Part shown: positions 43,901 through 52,532 of the stretch, in pieces
Position numbering within the stretch: the first letter of the stretch is position 1
Layout of the letters: every line of letters starts with the position of its first letter
NCBI GenBank assembly: GCA_963576725.1
Contig: OY755244.1
Coordinates: 38,671,855-38,735,854 of the forward strand
DNA: 64,000 bases
Direction: 5' to 3'
Source of the DNA: Azorinus chamasolen
Lineage: Eukaryota; Mollusca; Bivalvia; Cardiida; Solecurtidae
Notes under the pieces: generated by a model
Told to the model about the DNA's origin: nothing
Database searches by the model: none
The model's input: the letters and a program-made list of their open reading frames with translations, nothing else
Program-made: the position numbers and the translations under genes

Positions 43901-46900
43901 AACTACATAAAACCATATAAAGCGCGTTTCATTGCAAATTCTAGCTCTTGTACAAGTTCTAAGTTGTCTATAGTTTTAACTTCTTGTTTAACTAAGATAA
44001 AAGAACATGTAAAGTTATATTCTCTTTTGGTCTATTAAAACTCCTCAGAAGTGTTAAACAAGATTAAGAACAAAAGGTTTCTTGCCTACACTGTAAGCAT
44101 ATACGATTGTTCTACTTTGTACACAACCCTTCCTCATGTATTAATGAAATATACACTTTCTAGCTTAATCTAGAAAATATTTGACAGAGAAAAAAACCAT
44201 TATATCTCGCTTGTAATGCTGAAAAGGCTTTCTTTACTGACGAGCCGATGAAATATTACATCAATTGGTCTTGCTTAGAAGTGTGTGAATCACTAACCCT
44301 TCTTCTGGATAACATATATTTGCTATATACCGTCAGGTGATTTGTATTCCTATGGGTACGAATTGTGCACCACTGATCGCCGCTATGTTTTTGTACTGCT
44401 ATGAGAGAGTTTTCATGTCGAATTTGAACCCACAATCACAAGAAGATGTCACAAAAGCCTTCAATGATACTTCTCGATATTTGGATGATATATTCAATTA
44501 AGATAACCCTTTCGTTGATGTTTTGGTTCCTACTAACATTTACCCAATATGACTCATATTGAATAAAGCTAACCCTTTCGACACTTGTGCGACTTTTCTC
44601 GATCTAGATCTTGAAATTGACAATGGAATAATTTCTTCTAAAATTTATGACAAAAGAGATTATTTTGATTTTAATATTGTAAATTTCCCTCACCTTGATT
44701 GAGATGTTCCCCGTTCCCTAGCTTACGGTGTTTACATATCTCAAATTATTCGTTTCGCTAGAGTTTGTTCGTCTGTGGGCGATTTTAATAGTCGAAATCT
44801 CATTTTAACTGAAAGCTGCTTAAGCAAGGATATAGATATCATAAACTAAGAAAAAATTCTCTAAATCTTATTATCGAAATCTCTCACTTATTGGCAAGTA
44901 CAAATGTAATCTTAAGGCACTCCTGCGACACGGTGTTTCACATCCTGAAATTTATGGTGATGTGATTTACAAACTTCGTAAAATTATTGGACATAACCAT
45001 TTCTCAATTTGTTAAAAAATACATTAAAAACTTCATTAAAAGGGATATGATCCTATAGTACTACAACATACTGCATGTCTGGTTGTCAACCCTTTTACAA
45101 TTGGCAATCACGCTGGCGTCTTTGCATGTACGCCGACAAGAAGGATCTAGTACTCTATGAAGGCGACCTCTTAAATCCGAAAACGGACGGAGGACGTCGG
45201 ATATTTGTATCTCGATTTTGACGTACCCTTTATTACTTTTCTACAGTTACTCTGTTTACAGCTCATTCATTGGGTACACTAGCGACAGACGGATACAGTT
45301 ACTTCACTTAAATATGTTTCGTTTTACATACACTTTACCACTGTATTTGGCATCGCGGTTGTTGTACATTAGTCGAAGAGGGGATACGTTTATTTACACT
45401 GTTTGTCTTTTAGGGGAGGGGATGGAATAAGTGTGACATTGGGCGCCCACAAAACGGTTTACCCCCCCCTCCAGTGACTTTTGTCACTGACCGTTCCAAG
45501 GCGGTACTTCCATTTTCCCCATATTGTATGTTTGTTTTGTCTTTGTGTGTCGCTTTGTGTCTTTTATATGTACGAACATTTGCAGTTTTTCGTCGTGGTG
45601 CTGTTTGGGCGGTAGTGTGTTTTTTCATTTTCAGTGTTGTTATACCTTCTGATCCTTCGAGATCATGAATTTCAGTACTTCTTGTTCTGAAAATTGAATA
45701 CCGCTTAAGCCGGTGCTAGGGGGCGTGAGCAGTGTTGCACTTTCAATTACTGTTCATGAACAGACTCAATAAAACCGAGTCTGCAATTTTCTCTTTTTGT
45801 GTTGCAATATTTGCTCTCGAGGGATCACCTCCCTTCAGAATTTATAATCTTCACAACAGCAGGTGTTAAGTGCTTGTGTGGCGGCCGTAAAACGTCGCCC
45901 CGTACTTCATTCTCAGTGTTGTTATACCTTCTGATCCTTCGAGATCATGAAGTTCAGTACTTCTTGTTCTGAAAATTGAATACCGCTTAAGCCGGTGCTA
46001 GGGGACGTGAGCAGTGTTGCACTTTCAATTACTGTTCATGAACAGACTCAATAAAACCGAGTCTGCAATTTTCTCTTTTTGTGTTGCAATTTTTGCTCTC
46101 GAGGGATCACCCCCCTTCAGAACTTAAAATCTTCACAACAGCAGGTGTTAAGTGATTGTGTGGCGGCCGTAAAACGTCGCCCCGTACTTCATTCTCAGTG
46201 TTGTTATACCTTCTGATCCTTCGAGATCATGAATTTCAGTACATCTTGTTCTGACAATTGAATACCGCTTAAGCCGGTGCTAGGGGCATGAGCAGTGTTG
46301 CACTTTCAATTACTGTTTATGAACAGACTCAATAAAACCGAGCCTTCAATTTTCTCTTTTTGTGTTGCAATTTTTGCTCTCGAGGGATCACCTCCCTTCA
46401 GAATTTATTATATGCGGTGTTTCTGCATGACTCTTACATGTACTTTAAATTTGAAAAATAAGTTCATTTAAATAGAGAATATCGATATGTTAATTCAAAT
46501 AGACATGTTTATCTTCTCCCGGAGACTCTCTGAACAAATTCGAGTTCGGGCGACTCGGTTTCTATTTTTAGATATATCTACTCATGAATCAATGGAGCTG
46601 AACAGGCTATATTTAGGTCTACGGCAATTCCCATCCCTTTAAGAGCTTCTCAATCAAATTATCATGTGAGTGAAAACTCGTTAAAAGTTGGTACTATTAG
46701 CTCCCTTGTCTACGCTCGACATTAAAGGGGTTGTTCTAGGACTGGTCGGTCCGGTGTCAGGATAATATGACTGGATGGGGTGCCCTTGTCATGTACTTGC
46801 GGCAGGGGTATTCCAGTGAGGCAGTACTATAACTCATGCGGGTTCCCGTCTGCAAAGAACTGAAATACTGTTGGTCGGACGTAAAACCCAACTCACTCAC

Positions 46901-49562
46901 TCAATTATAAAAACGCGTTGAAATCGATAAATTAACACTATTTACCATCTGGTCTCTGTAGCTAAATATGTAAATGTGACGTCTTTTGTGTTGCAAATTG
47001 ACTTTTGTATGATCCGGCGTGCGTTCGAATCCACCTAAGACCATTTATTCTACTCTTTTCTTTTCTCTTATTTGTATAGTTCTATTGTATTATTTTCTCT
47101 TATTACTGTAGCTTATTCTTAAAGGTATTTTTGAATATGGGTCCAGATTAACACTTGCACATCATTACCATCACTATCTTCATCCACACTATATATTACA
47201 TATAAACAGCTTAATGTAGTTCCTATTCCAGAGAGGAAAATGATGAGATATCAGGGATAGAACTCATACACCATACATATGTATAGGGATTATGGTGTAA
47301 TTATGTTAATGTTTCAGAGTGCTTGTAGAGATCTCCTCGGTCAGTTCAAACGCATATGTGACGAGCACTCTACTAGGGCATGCCAGGAAGCAATCCGGAG
47401 ACTCAACAGACTTGTGGAGAAAAAATTGAAAGATGGGAGTTACAGGTGTATATCTGGTTATGATGATTACATAGAGGACATCCATACGATAGTCAGGCGA
47501 TATACCGGTCTGTCTGGATTGGGGTCACAGGTAAACAATTTAGATTAATTGTTACAATAGTACATTGACAGACGAGCTATTGGCCATAGCAGAAACTGTA
47601 GAATCATATCTATGTTATTTCATAAGCAAACAGAACAGACCCTATTCAGCCTTGAACGATATCAACAATATTCAGTGTAATTTCTCCAGTATGGTGTTGT
47701 ATATTCATTTACTCATATTGTTACATACTTTCTCCTGTGCACGGGCTATTCTTTAATCATACTGCTATATAATGTATGCTGTATATACTCTAATCATACC
47801 GTTATATAACCCATATACGCGGACTCCCTGGTTTGTGATAGAAACACGATTTATACAGCAGTGTAAGACTATTGCTTAAACATATATGCTAAATAAAACT
47901 TCGTTTGACCATTCTGATGTTCCAGAGTATAAAACTACTACAGGAGTATTTGGACGGCAAAGACGAGGAGGAAGAGCGAGTATACCGACTGGCCATCGCC
48001 GCACAAAAAGGTATCTTCATTGTGCAGAACATTATGTACATTTTAACGACATATAAATATATTAATACCCTGTTCTTTGTCCTGGACTTATTTTTATATT
48101 TGAATGAGAAAAGATAAAAGAAGAGTCTCGCACTGGTATTCTCATTACGAACCATACCCTATGGATATCTAATTTATATTAATTTAATGTCCTAGACATA
48201 TCACATCGCATTTGCGCTTCTAGTGCTTTAAGTACAAGAATACGGGGCTTACAATAATAATGACAAAATTGTCCAAACTTTTCAAGCTGATATAACAACA
48301 TATTTAAATCGGTTTCATTGTGTGGTTGCATTTGATATTAGATACAAACCGTCTTTTTACAACATGTCTTTCTTACAAACTGTCACCAACCCTTCGTTCT
48401 GCTACGATTGAAGTTACAGCTACATTGCATACAGCGGACAAAATATGTCCAAATCACTAAATCGATGCTGTCAATGTCCTCTTCAAATCCTTTTCACATG
48501 TATTCACGACAGGAAGTTCGACCGACAGAGATCAATATCACGACAGTACGATAGAAAAACACGAGATGCTGTTGCATTATCGTGGGTTAATTTTCTCGCG
48601 TTTTCATTCTGATAATTTCGTTCTGTTTTTGTTTTAATCTAATTCTAATAGTATCAATATCAGGTCGACATTTGTTCACCATTCGGGTTGTGTTCTCATA
48701 CTGCAATAGTCTCAACTTTTGAACGAGTGAAGTAACACTTCGCTTGCTATTCACGTCAATATACCTACCTGTAAATAGTGAAGACCCAGATGAGACAGCT
48801 CCTGCAGGAGCTGTCTCATCAGGGTCTGCACTGTTTACAAGTTGATTGTGCAACCAGTGCACTCCACAGCAGTGATTGCACAGCGAAATACTTGTACACA
48901 GTGAAGATATATGTAATTATACAACAGCGCATGGGTAAAGAAGTAGAAATGTATTTTGAAATTCAGCAAGAGAAGGGTTAAGACTAAAGATGACACTGGT
49001 GCAACTAGGTGTAGATGCATTTGACCACAGGGTGGGGTAACATAGCGCAAATAGTTTACAACCGCACCAGAAACCGTATCTATGACATTAATGCTGTTCT
49101 GAACACTATTTACAATATGTTTAACAAAACCCGATTAATTTTCCAGGAAAGACAGACCCAGATGAACCGACACCTGTAGTAAACCGCAAGTCGATAAGAT
49201 ACGGCGACATTTCGAAATCGTTCAGTCGACCTGAATCGTTTCGTCACTCTTTGAAAATAAAAGTCAACAAAATTGAAAGTGACGTGACTGAAACCTTAGA
49301 ACAGCAGCATGTCGAAGAAAGGAAAGTAATCCAAGAAAAGTACATTGTAAATCTGGAATGGAAAATTCAAGAGCTGCAGCGCCAGAGCAGAGAACAATCA
49401 CAACACAAAGATGCCCTGAAAGAGATAGAGAAGCAACTAGCATATTTGAGTAAAGTTTATGAGCATGTTAAGAACGCGATGGAAATTGTAAAAGATTTAC
49501 AGCCAGACGAAACGAGAAAACCGGTAAAGAAGGGAAAGCGGCGATGGTGTAAAATTCAGTAG
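34967..49562 (+). CDS. GBP-like: Guanylate-binding protein (GBP-family large GTPase), nine coding exons, exon 4 damaged
   Basis: Exons: 34967-34995, 38156-38349, 39496-39623, 39964-about 40100, 41330-41746, 42077-42366, 47318-47530, 47926-48010, 49147-49562. Phases agree at every junction except out of exon 4. About 637 residues would result; human GBP1 has 592. Motifs: G1 GLYRTGKS (56-63), the switch-I threonine in CTKGIW (T86), G3 DVEG (108-111) in LLDVEGFGD, and the GBP-type RD motif in VTLRDF (exon 5). GLYRTGKS is GBP-like and unlike atlastin. Exons 6-9 give the helical middle and effector domains, ending in a long charged helix, then KKGKRRW-CKIQ, a polybasic stretch plus CaaX-like box as in prenylated vertebrate GBPs. 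GBPs hydrolyse GTP, form dimers and coats, and act in cell-autonomous defence in vertebrates; the invertebrate role is little known. Exon 4 ends in an in-frame stop (40087-40089) and a repeat, so this copy may be a pseudogene. Confidence 0.85.
35127..35395 (+). mobile_element. tRNA-derived SINE in GBP intron 1
   Basis: The head has A-box-like ACGTGGTCGTGTGGTTAATG and B-box-like GGGCTTGATCCCC. The body carries GAACCAGAGAAACTCTAAGA, GGGTTTCTCTGT and GGGGCGTCTATTTAAGC, ending CAGAAACGGACA. The same body is found inverted at 14640-14870. Confidence 0.65.
35443..35656 (-). mobile_element. Family A TTAA MITE
   Basis: TTAATCCTTAGCCTTCTGAG to ATGCTAAAGGTTAA. The hairpin 35554-35616 (CAAACAGTTTGGATCCTTAT to ATCCAAACTGTTTGC) has core CACCGAGTAACTCGGCGT. 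Confidence 0.85.
35919..36159 (-). mobile_element. Family B TTAA MITE
   Basis: TTAACATTTTCCCTCATATA to CGGGAAAGGGTTAA. Core GATGGTTCCTATAGGAGCCG. Confidence 0.8.
36596..36850 (+). mobile_element. SINE with shared central domain, copy 1
   Basis: Head CTCTGTAACTAAGTAGTATA and GATTCGATCGCCGG (B-box-like), then CAGGATAATATGACTGGATG, GCTTACGGGTGATATT and CAGTGCATC. The central block is shared with 46745-46912. Confidence 0.6.
36929..37745. repeat. Two tandem copies of a 400-bp hairpin repeat
   Basis: Copy 1 36929-37310, copy 2 37353-37745. Shared landmarks: GAGGATCTTACA, GTCCATTACA, AATAATATGACACGAGCTTT, GAATGTAAGATTCTTTT, GCTGACGGCTGT, TACAACGGACGACCCGCATG, TGATTGGCTAACG, CACTAGTGCAATTCTGCG. 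In copy 2 the first 150 bp form a large hairpin (ACATTGTTTTTATGAAACGA mirrored by AGTTTCATAAAAACAATGTA). Class unknown. Confidence 0.8.
37906..38115. mobile_element. Family H TA MITE next to GBP exon 2
   Basis: TACAGTAGAACCCCTCTAAT to GGGGGGGTTAACTGTA. Inner arms GCAGGTGATTGCTTACTGCA and TGCATTAAGCTACCACCTGC, core CAGAAAGCTCCTACAGAAGC. Its right end lies 40 bp from the exon 2 acceptor, so the MITE may supply part of the branch-point region. Confidence 0.85.
38156..38349 (+). CDS. GBP-like: GBP exon 2 (P-loop)
   Basis: Acceptor GTTTATGTTAG, donor GAG/GTAAGT. Encodes FKQPAQFIFTDEDTGKLHFN then LLTEIEQPLNVVAITGLYRT and GKSYLLNRLVGAYG. Contains the Walker A/G1 motif. The acceptor was chosen because its phase matches exon 1. 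Confidence 0.9.
38350..39495 (+). other. GBP intron 2, nothing recognised inside
   Basis: AT-rich, with no MITE of the lettered families. It is one of the few stretches over 1 kb without an obvious repeat. Confidence 0.6.
39496..39623 (+). CDS. GBP-like: GBP exon 3 (switch I and G3)
   Basis: Acceptor TTTGATTGAAAG, donor AAG/GTATGG. Encodes GFKTGHKIHACTKGIWVWCC then VLVLLDVEGFGDLEK. The T of CTKGIW and the D and G of DVEG are the expected catalytic positions. Confidence 0.9.
39964..40100 (+). pseudogene. GBP-like: GBP exon 4, 3' end disrupted
   Basis: Acceptor CTACTCTTCAG; encodes VNRQEDIWLFTLATVLSSTL then IYNNKGTLDAYALDRLKY, all as expected for GBPs. After LKY the frame reads P-F-D-stop (TAA 40087-40089). 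No consensus donor follows: the only candidates are weak (GTG/GTCCAG, or CAG/ATAAGA, which lacks the G of GT). One extra T would explain the frame, because the +1 frame reads LTNSFSG and fits the phase of exon 5. From about 40099 on, the sequence resembles a dispersed repeat seen at 53957-54125, so the exon end may instead have been replaced. Translation as written would stop at residue 158. Confidence 0.6.
40099..40260 (+). repeat. Family I repeat abutting GBP exon 4
   Basis: GGTCCAGATAAGATGC, AAATTAAAACATTTT, CATATGTTGTGACATG with CACAACATAGGGTTT, then ATTCAGTATTTGAG and TTTATCTGTTGCTCT follow the same order as at 53957-54125. The inner palindrome is reduced here. Confidence 0.65.
40470..40745 (+). 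repeat. RT-element 3' tail, copy 2 (in GBP intron 4)
   Basis: TACACTGTTTGTCTTTTAGG, GGGGATGGAATAAGTGTGAG, CACTGACCGTTCCAAGGCGG. Almost identical to 45395-45560 over about 150 bp. No RT coding precedes it, so it is a 5'-truncated insert or solo tail. Confidence 0.75.
40950..41050. repeat. CA-rich microsatellite
   Basis: Interrupted ACACAC/ATACAC repeats with some GCGCG words near 41017-41035. Confidence 0.85.
41060..41200 (+). repeat. RT-element 3' tail, copy 3 (decayed)
   Basis: ACACTGTTTGTTTCACTAGG, GAGATAAATGTGAGATTAGG, CACTGGTCGTTCTAAGGCGG. Same landmarks as copy 2, more diverged. Confidence 0.65.
41330..41746 (+). CDS. GBP-like: GBP exon 5 (RD motif, end of G domain)
   Basis: Acceptor CAGCTTTTTAG, donor GAA/GTAAGT. 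Encodes DFDFFFPSFVVTLRDFNLEL, FTPDEYLEDLLVQKRGKGKD and CFTFLTPCRPKEKLENLSDS. TLRDF holds the RD guanine-specificity motif. In-frame ATG and upstream open sequence at 41314 are intronic. Confidence 0.9.
42077..42366 (+). CDS. GBP-like: GBP exon 6 (start of helical domain)
   Basis: Acceptor TGTTTGTTTCAG, donor AAT/GTAAGA. Encodes FANLAKHYVNAIEKNKQPSI, VATASNIYKKDMQQCIAKMG and HELCLSKALDVFKKQIIFDD, in step with the first helices of the GBP middle domain. Confidence 0.9.
42370..43015 (+). other. Start of GBP intron 6, nothing recognised
   Basis: No repeat family or exon-like segment identified. Confidence 0.5.
43020..43200. repeat. Short duplication plus TCCGAC hairpin
   Basis: TCAGAATGTGCTTCCAGATG and TCAGAATGAGCTTCCAGGTG are two 44-bp tandem units (43033-43115). 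Next, GGGACGCCTTTATCCGAC and GTCGGATAAAAGTGTCCC form an 80-bp hairpin (43116-43195). Confidence 0.7.
43407..45230 (+). pseudogene. YLDD-type reverse transcriptase element, decayed, in GBP intron 6
   Basis: Open pieces in order: LRSLLNKGPKYGIPSLIDFN and WCRREHVESNALSNWKKNVF (43420-43620), FIPADKASNNVII (43710), ARFIANSSSCTSSKL (43925), STLYTTLPHVLMKY (44120), IPMGTNCAPLIAAMFLYCYE (44350), DTSRYLDDIF (44470, the catalytic motif), then IYDKRDYFDFNIVNFPHLD and YGVYISQIIRFARVCSSVGD (44650-44800). Several stops and frame changes separate them, so it is dead. The RT core with YLDD and the order of blocks suggest a Penelope-like or related element; I could not confirm a GIY-YIG domain. Confidence 0.8.
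45395..45560 (+). repeat. RT-element 3' tail, copy 4
   Basis: TACACTGTTTGTCTTTTAGG, GGGGATGGAATAAGTGTGAC, CACTGACCGTTCCAAGGCGG, following directly on the RT fragment. Confidence 0.75.
45624..46410 (+). repeat. 282-bp tandem repeat, 2.8 copies, downstream of the RT element
   Basis: Units start at 45624, 45906 and 46188 (TTCATTTTCAGTGTTGTTAT) and differ by only a few bases. Each carries GACTCAATAAAACCGAGTCT, a hairpin with a poly(A) signal AATAAA in its loop, and GAGGGATCACCTCCCTTC, another hairpin; GTGTGGCGGCCGTAAAACGT closes the unit. They may be repeated 3' ends or long-terminal units of the RT element. Confidence 0.9.
46745..46912 (+). mobile_element. SINE with shared central domain, copy 2
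   Basis: GTCAGGATAATATGACTGGA, GTACTTGCGGCAGGGGTATT and CCAGTGAGGCAG align with 36760-36830. The end GTTGGTCGGACGTAAAACCC AACTCACTCACTC is typical of molluscan SINE tails. Confidence 0.65.
46955..47060 (+). repeat. tRNA-like SINE head
   Basis: GGTCTCTGTAGCTAAATATG and CGTTCGAATCCACC (good B box) bounded by GGTCT and AGACC, about 92 nt. Arms do not fold as a normal tRNA, so it is not called a tRNA gene. Confidence 0.5.
47318..47530 (+). CDS. GBP-like: GBP exon 7
   Basis: Acceptor TTAATGTTTCAG, donor CAG/GTAAAC; 71 codons: SACRDLLGQFKRICDEHSTR, QEAIRRLNRLVEKKLKDGSY, YIEDIHTIVRRYTGLSGLGS. Corresponds to the middle-domain helices before the effector domain. Confidence 0.85.
47560..47650. repeat. 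Family B fragment in GBP intron 7
   Basis: TTGGCCATAGCAGAAACTGT, ATTTCATAAGCAAACAGAAC and AGACCC match the left arm; the hairpin is cut off. Confidence 0.65.
47926..48010 (+). CDS. GBP-like: GBP exon 8
   Basis: Acceptor GATGTTCCAG, donor AAG/GTATCT; encodes SIKLLQEYLDGKDEEEERVY then RLAIAAQK, phase 1 at the end. Similar in placement to the ILQTYLKSK segment of vertebrate GBPs. Confidence 0.85.
48011..48730 (+). other. GBP intron 8 before the MITE, nothing recognised
   Basis: No hairpin, array or exon signal of note. Confidence 0.5.
48732..48981 (+). mobile_element. Family C TTAA MITE, copy 7 (GBP intron 8)
   Basis: Left TTAA mutated to GTAA (AGTAACACTTCGCTTGC); right AGAGAAGGGTTAA. Core intact. 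Confidence 0.92.
49147..49562 (+). CDS. GBP-like: GBP exon 9 (effector helices and CaaX-like end)
   Basis: Acceptor TTAATTTTCCAG; encodes GKTDPDEPTPVVNRKSIRYG, SFRHSLKIKVNKIESDVTET, then a charged helix LEQQHVEERKVIQEKYIVNL, IQELQRQSREQSQHKDALKE and ending VKKGKRRWCKIQ before TAG (49560-49562). The last four residues, C-K-I-Q, fit a CaaX box; Q at the last position is usual for farnesylation. KKGKRR just before it could bind membrane phospholipids. Confidence 0.88.
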
Positions 49563-49920
49563 TGAACAAATTACTTTTTATTTGTTCAATGACTATACTT
49601 TCATAATGAAGAAATTAAGTACCGTGTCTTGCCTTTTGGTGTACATATCAATTTATTGGAATTAAGTTTATACAAACTTAAATATATTACAACACAATAC
49701 CCTCTAACTAAATAAGTGACATATAAATCCAGCAATGTGAGTATTTGCTGTTTAAATGATGAAGAAAACACCCTAAAACCCCTTTATGTCACTTTATGAT
49801 TCGTGCACATGATTGAGAATACTCCGAACTACTCTCGGAGATACAAACTATTACACTCTCTCCCATAACAAGGGCGAATAATAATGCCGATTGGTCTAGA
49901 AGTGCGTAACATATTAAGAC
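49563..49920 (+). other. Region downstream of GBP, no clear poly(A) signal
   Basis: I see no AATAAA close to the stop codon. No repeat family recognised. Confidence 0.5.
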
Positions 49921-49921
49921 A

Positions 49922-50101
49922 TACAGTGAAGCTCACTTACAACGAAGTCCTCGGGAACCTCTGATTCCTTTCGTTATATCCAAATTTCGTCGTTATATCA
50001 GGTCCGTTCTACTATATGTAATCAGAGAGGGGAATAACTTCTATTTTGTTATAAGCAGTATTTCGTTATATCCAATTTCGTTATAAGTGAGCTTCACTGT
50101 A
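49922..50101. mobile_element. Family J TA MITE
   Basis: ATACAGTGAAGCTCACTTAC and GTGAGCTTCACTGTAC are matching inverted ends, and ACAACGAAG mirrors TTCGTTATAAG. About 180 bp with TA flanks, as in Tc1/mariner or pogo-like MITEs. Confidence 0.85.
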
Positions 50102-50379
50102 CTGTTAGATATATATACAATGTAGTCGAAAGCAAACTGAGCTTCACGTGTGCTTTCAAAAGCTTAATCACAGTACCAGGCAATGTGTGTGCTTATGAGA
50201 CGCCGTATGACTGGCCGCCTCAGCTTAAATGAAACCATCGTATTTGCAAATATCACAACAAGTTCATTAACGCAATGGAAATATCCGAGTGTCCTCCTTT
50301 AGTACCTTACTGCGCAAGGAACGACGACATTTTTCAATGAAATGAAAATAATTGATTTCGTGTCTGCATTGCAGGAATA

Positions 50380-50570
50380 AACGATGCTACAGCAGAGCTA
50401 CATATGCGTACGCAAATATTAAAATCGCCTTGTTTCCATCAAACCCTATGGTAAAACTACTGTTTAGAATCGTCTCTTCGCTACGATTCTAGAGTGGTCA
50501 CAGTATATGGTTCGGTGGAGAAATAAATGAGCTATTCTTAATATTCGTATTCCGGCGAACAACTCCGTTC
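50380..50570. repeat. Family I hairpin, copy 2
   Basis: CATCAAACCCTATGGTAAAA, TAGAATCGTCTC and ACGATTCTAGAGTGGTCACA GTATATGGTTCGGTGG. More diverged than 53682-53757. Confidence 0.65.
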
Positions 50571-51360
50571 GGGTGACCCATTTTAAATTAAATAAGGGGT
50601 TCCAATTGATGAAATGTTCTGTAAAATATATGTGCTGATGTTGTTTTTCGGAAACATTGGCCAAACGTGTTAGAATATAACCTAATCGTATCCGATTTTC
50701 TAGATGCTACATTTTAAAAAATATTTGGATCATGTTGCCTCACGCAAATAAATTATCAGATTGCAGAAAAGAAAGAATAATTTTGAGACATATAATGGAG
50801 ATGATTCATTCACACATTCTTCGAAATCAAATATACAACCAATGAAGCAACACAGGACCTAATATTTGATTTGCGATAATTGATACAAACTGGTGTATTT
50901 ATACTCCTATACACGTTTTTGTGTATTTGCCATTTGTGTGTAAAAGAGTTAGTCCCTCCGTTGTATTAAATATATATTTAAGAAAGTAAACAAGGGAATA
51001 CAATCCTGGCATTCAAATTAACATCATTACAGTATGTACAAATGTAGTACAATGTACGGATGAACAAATTGAAGTGAGACATTCAGTGTTCATTATACAC
51101 ACTTTTATCCCTTTCCTTCATATTTCACGCATCTGAAAACAGAGTAGACCCGGATATATTTAAATGGGTTACGTCTCCATAATTACAACACCCGCTCTGA
51201 TATAACATAATGTGACAGTTGCAGTATTCATTCTAGGGAGCGGTACACAAATGTATAATTATAGTAATTGAGACAGAAACTGACACTATTCATTTATTAA
51301 TATTCTAGAAATTATTATAAGCATGCGATTTGCGAATTAATGAAATTACAGGCACACAGT
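50571..51360. other. Intergenic spacer, nothing recognised
   Basis: AT-rich, with no clear repeat or exon. Confidence 0.5.
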
Positions 51361-51367
51361 TTACAGT

Positions 51368-51614
51368 TTAACCCTTTACTCCATAAATACGTCTTTCTAC
51401 GCATTTGCAAGCAGAGCAGGCCCATGTCAGACGGCTCTGTAGGAGTCGTTTGATTAAGGCATGATCTATGTGCTTATAAAAAATATAGATATGATTCTAC
51501 CGTTTCTCCTATGGTCAAATATTCCTGTGTCCATGTGTCATTATAAAAGTTAATTTAATTAAATCTCATGATGTTATAATTTCTTACATGAATAGTCGTG
51601 GAGTAAATTGTTAA
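51368..51614 (-). mobile_element. Family B TTAA MITE
   Basis: TTAACCCTTTACTCCATAAA to GTGGAGTAAATTGTTAA. The hairpin is decayed (GACGGCTCTGTAGGAGTCGT). Confidence 0.8.
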
Positions 51615-51725
51615 AGTATCAATATCAGACGGCGAGGTTGTCATAATGATCCAAAATATCTGAAAAGAATTAGAAAGACACCGTTGAAAAAGATTTGATT
51701 TGCAGATTACAGAACCTTGGGTTAC

Positions 51726-51952
51726 TTAACCCTTTCCTCCATAGGCTATTTTAGATCCAACCTCTTTGAATGGATCTACCCAAAAGGAGCATTTACCAGA
51801 GAAAAGTAAAATTTTAGAATTGTGTTGTTTGAAACCATTGTGATAAATAGAGCATTTGCTCCTATAGGAGCAAATGCTCTATTTATCACAATGGTTTCAA
51901 GAAGTGGTTATTACAGAGGCGTAGAAAGGCGTATGTGTGGAGGAAAGGGCTC
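51726..51952 (+). mobile_element. Family D TTAA MITE, complete copy
   Basis: TTAACCCTTTCCTCCATAGG to GTGGAGGAAAGGGCTCA. The palindrome is perfect over about 66 bp; CTCCTATAGGAG at 51859-51870. Its ends resemble family B while its core is family D, so it may be a chimera. Confidence 0.88.
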
Positions 51953-51959
51953 ATATTTA

Positions 51960-52525
51960 GAATGATTCTAACCCGCCTGATCTGAAATTCTTCAGTATGT
52001 TTCGAAAACATATGCTTTATTACATAACTGACTTAATATTATGTAGATATGATAAATACAAAACACGACATTTGTTCGATATCTTAAGATGTATCTAACT
52101 CATTTCATAAAACTGTGGCGCAAGCAGAGACAATGTCTCTGAGAATAGCGATTTGCATGAGCTATTGAAAGGAACATTAAACATATGCATAAGATGTAGA
52201 CCAAAATCGGTCAAATTTGGTCAATGTAATTGATTATATCTACAGTCATTGCAAACATTGCAGTACACTAGAAAACTACAGCGTCCGATCTAGGTATATT
52301 CGGTTTGCATTTTAGCCTAGTAGTAACGGTGGTAACAATCGATCATGCCTCCATTTTTCTAAACTGGAGTAGAGTTGACTAAACTTGATAAGCATGTTCT
52401 AGGCAATTGATGCGTTGTACGTGTCGCACGTAAATATCCCCGAGTGATGAGTTTCACTGTAGCCCTCAACATTTGAGCTTTGTCTCCTACAAGATTCACA
52501 TTGTCAGTTTACTCAAGGTAACATA
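51960..52525. other. Intergenic spacer, nothing recognised
   Basis: No feature that I can support. Confidence 0.5.
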
Positions 52526-52532
52526 CCTTCTC

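Noticed and set aside
46990..47052. Functional tRNA gene
   Set aside because: A good B box and short matching ends exist, but the D and T arms do not pair properly and the length is too great.
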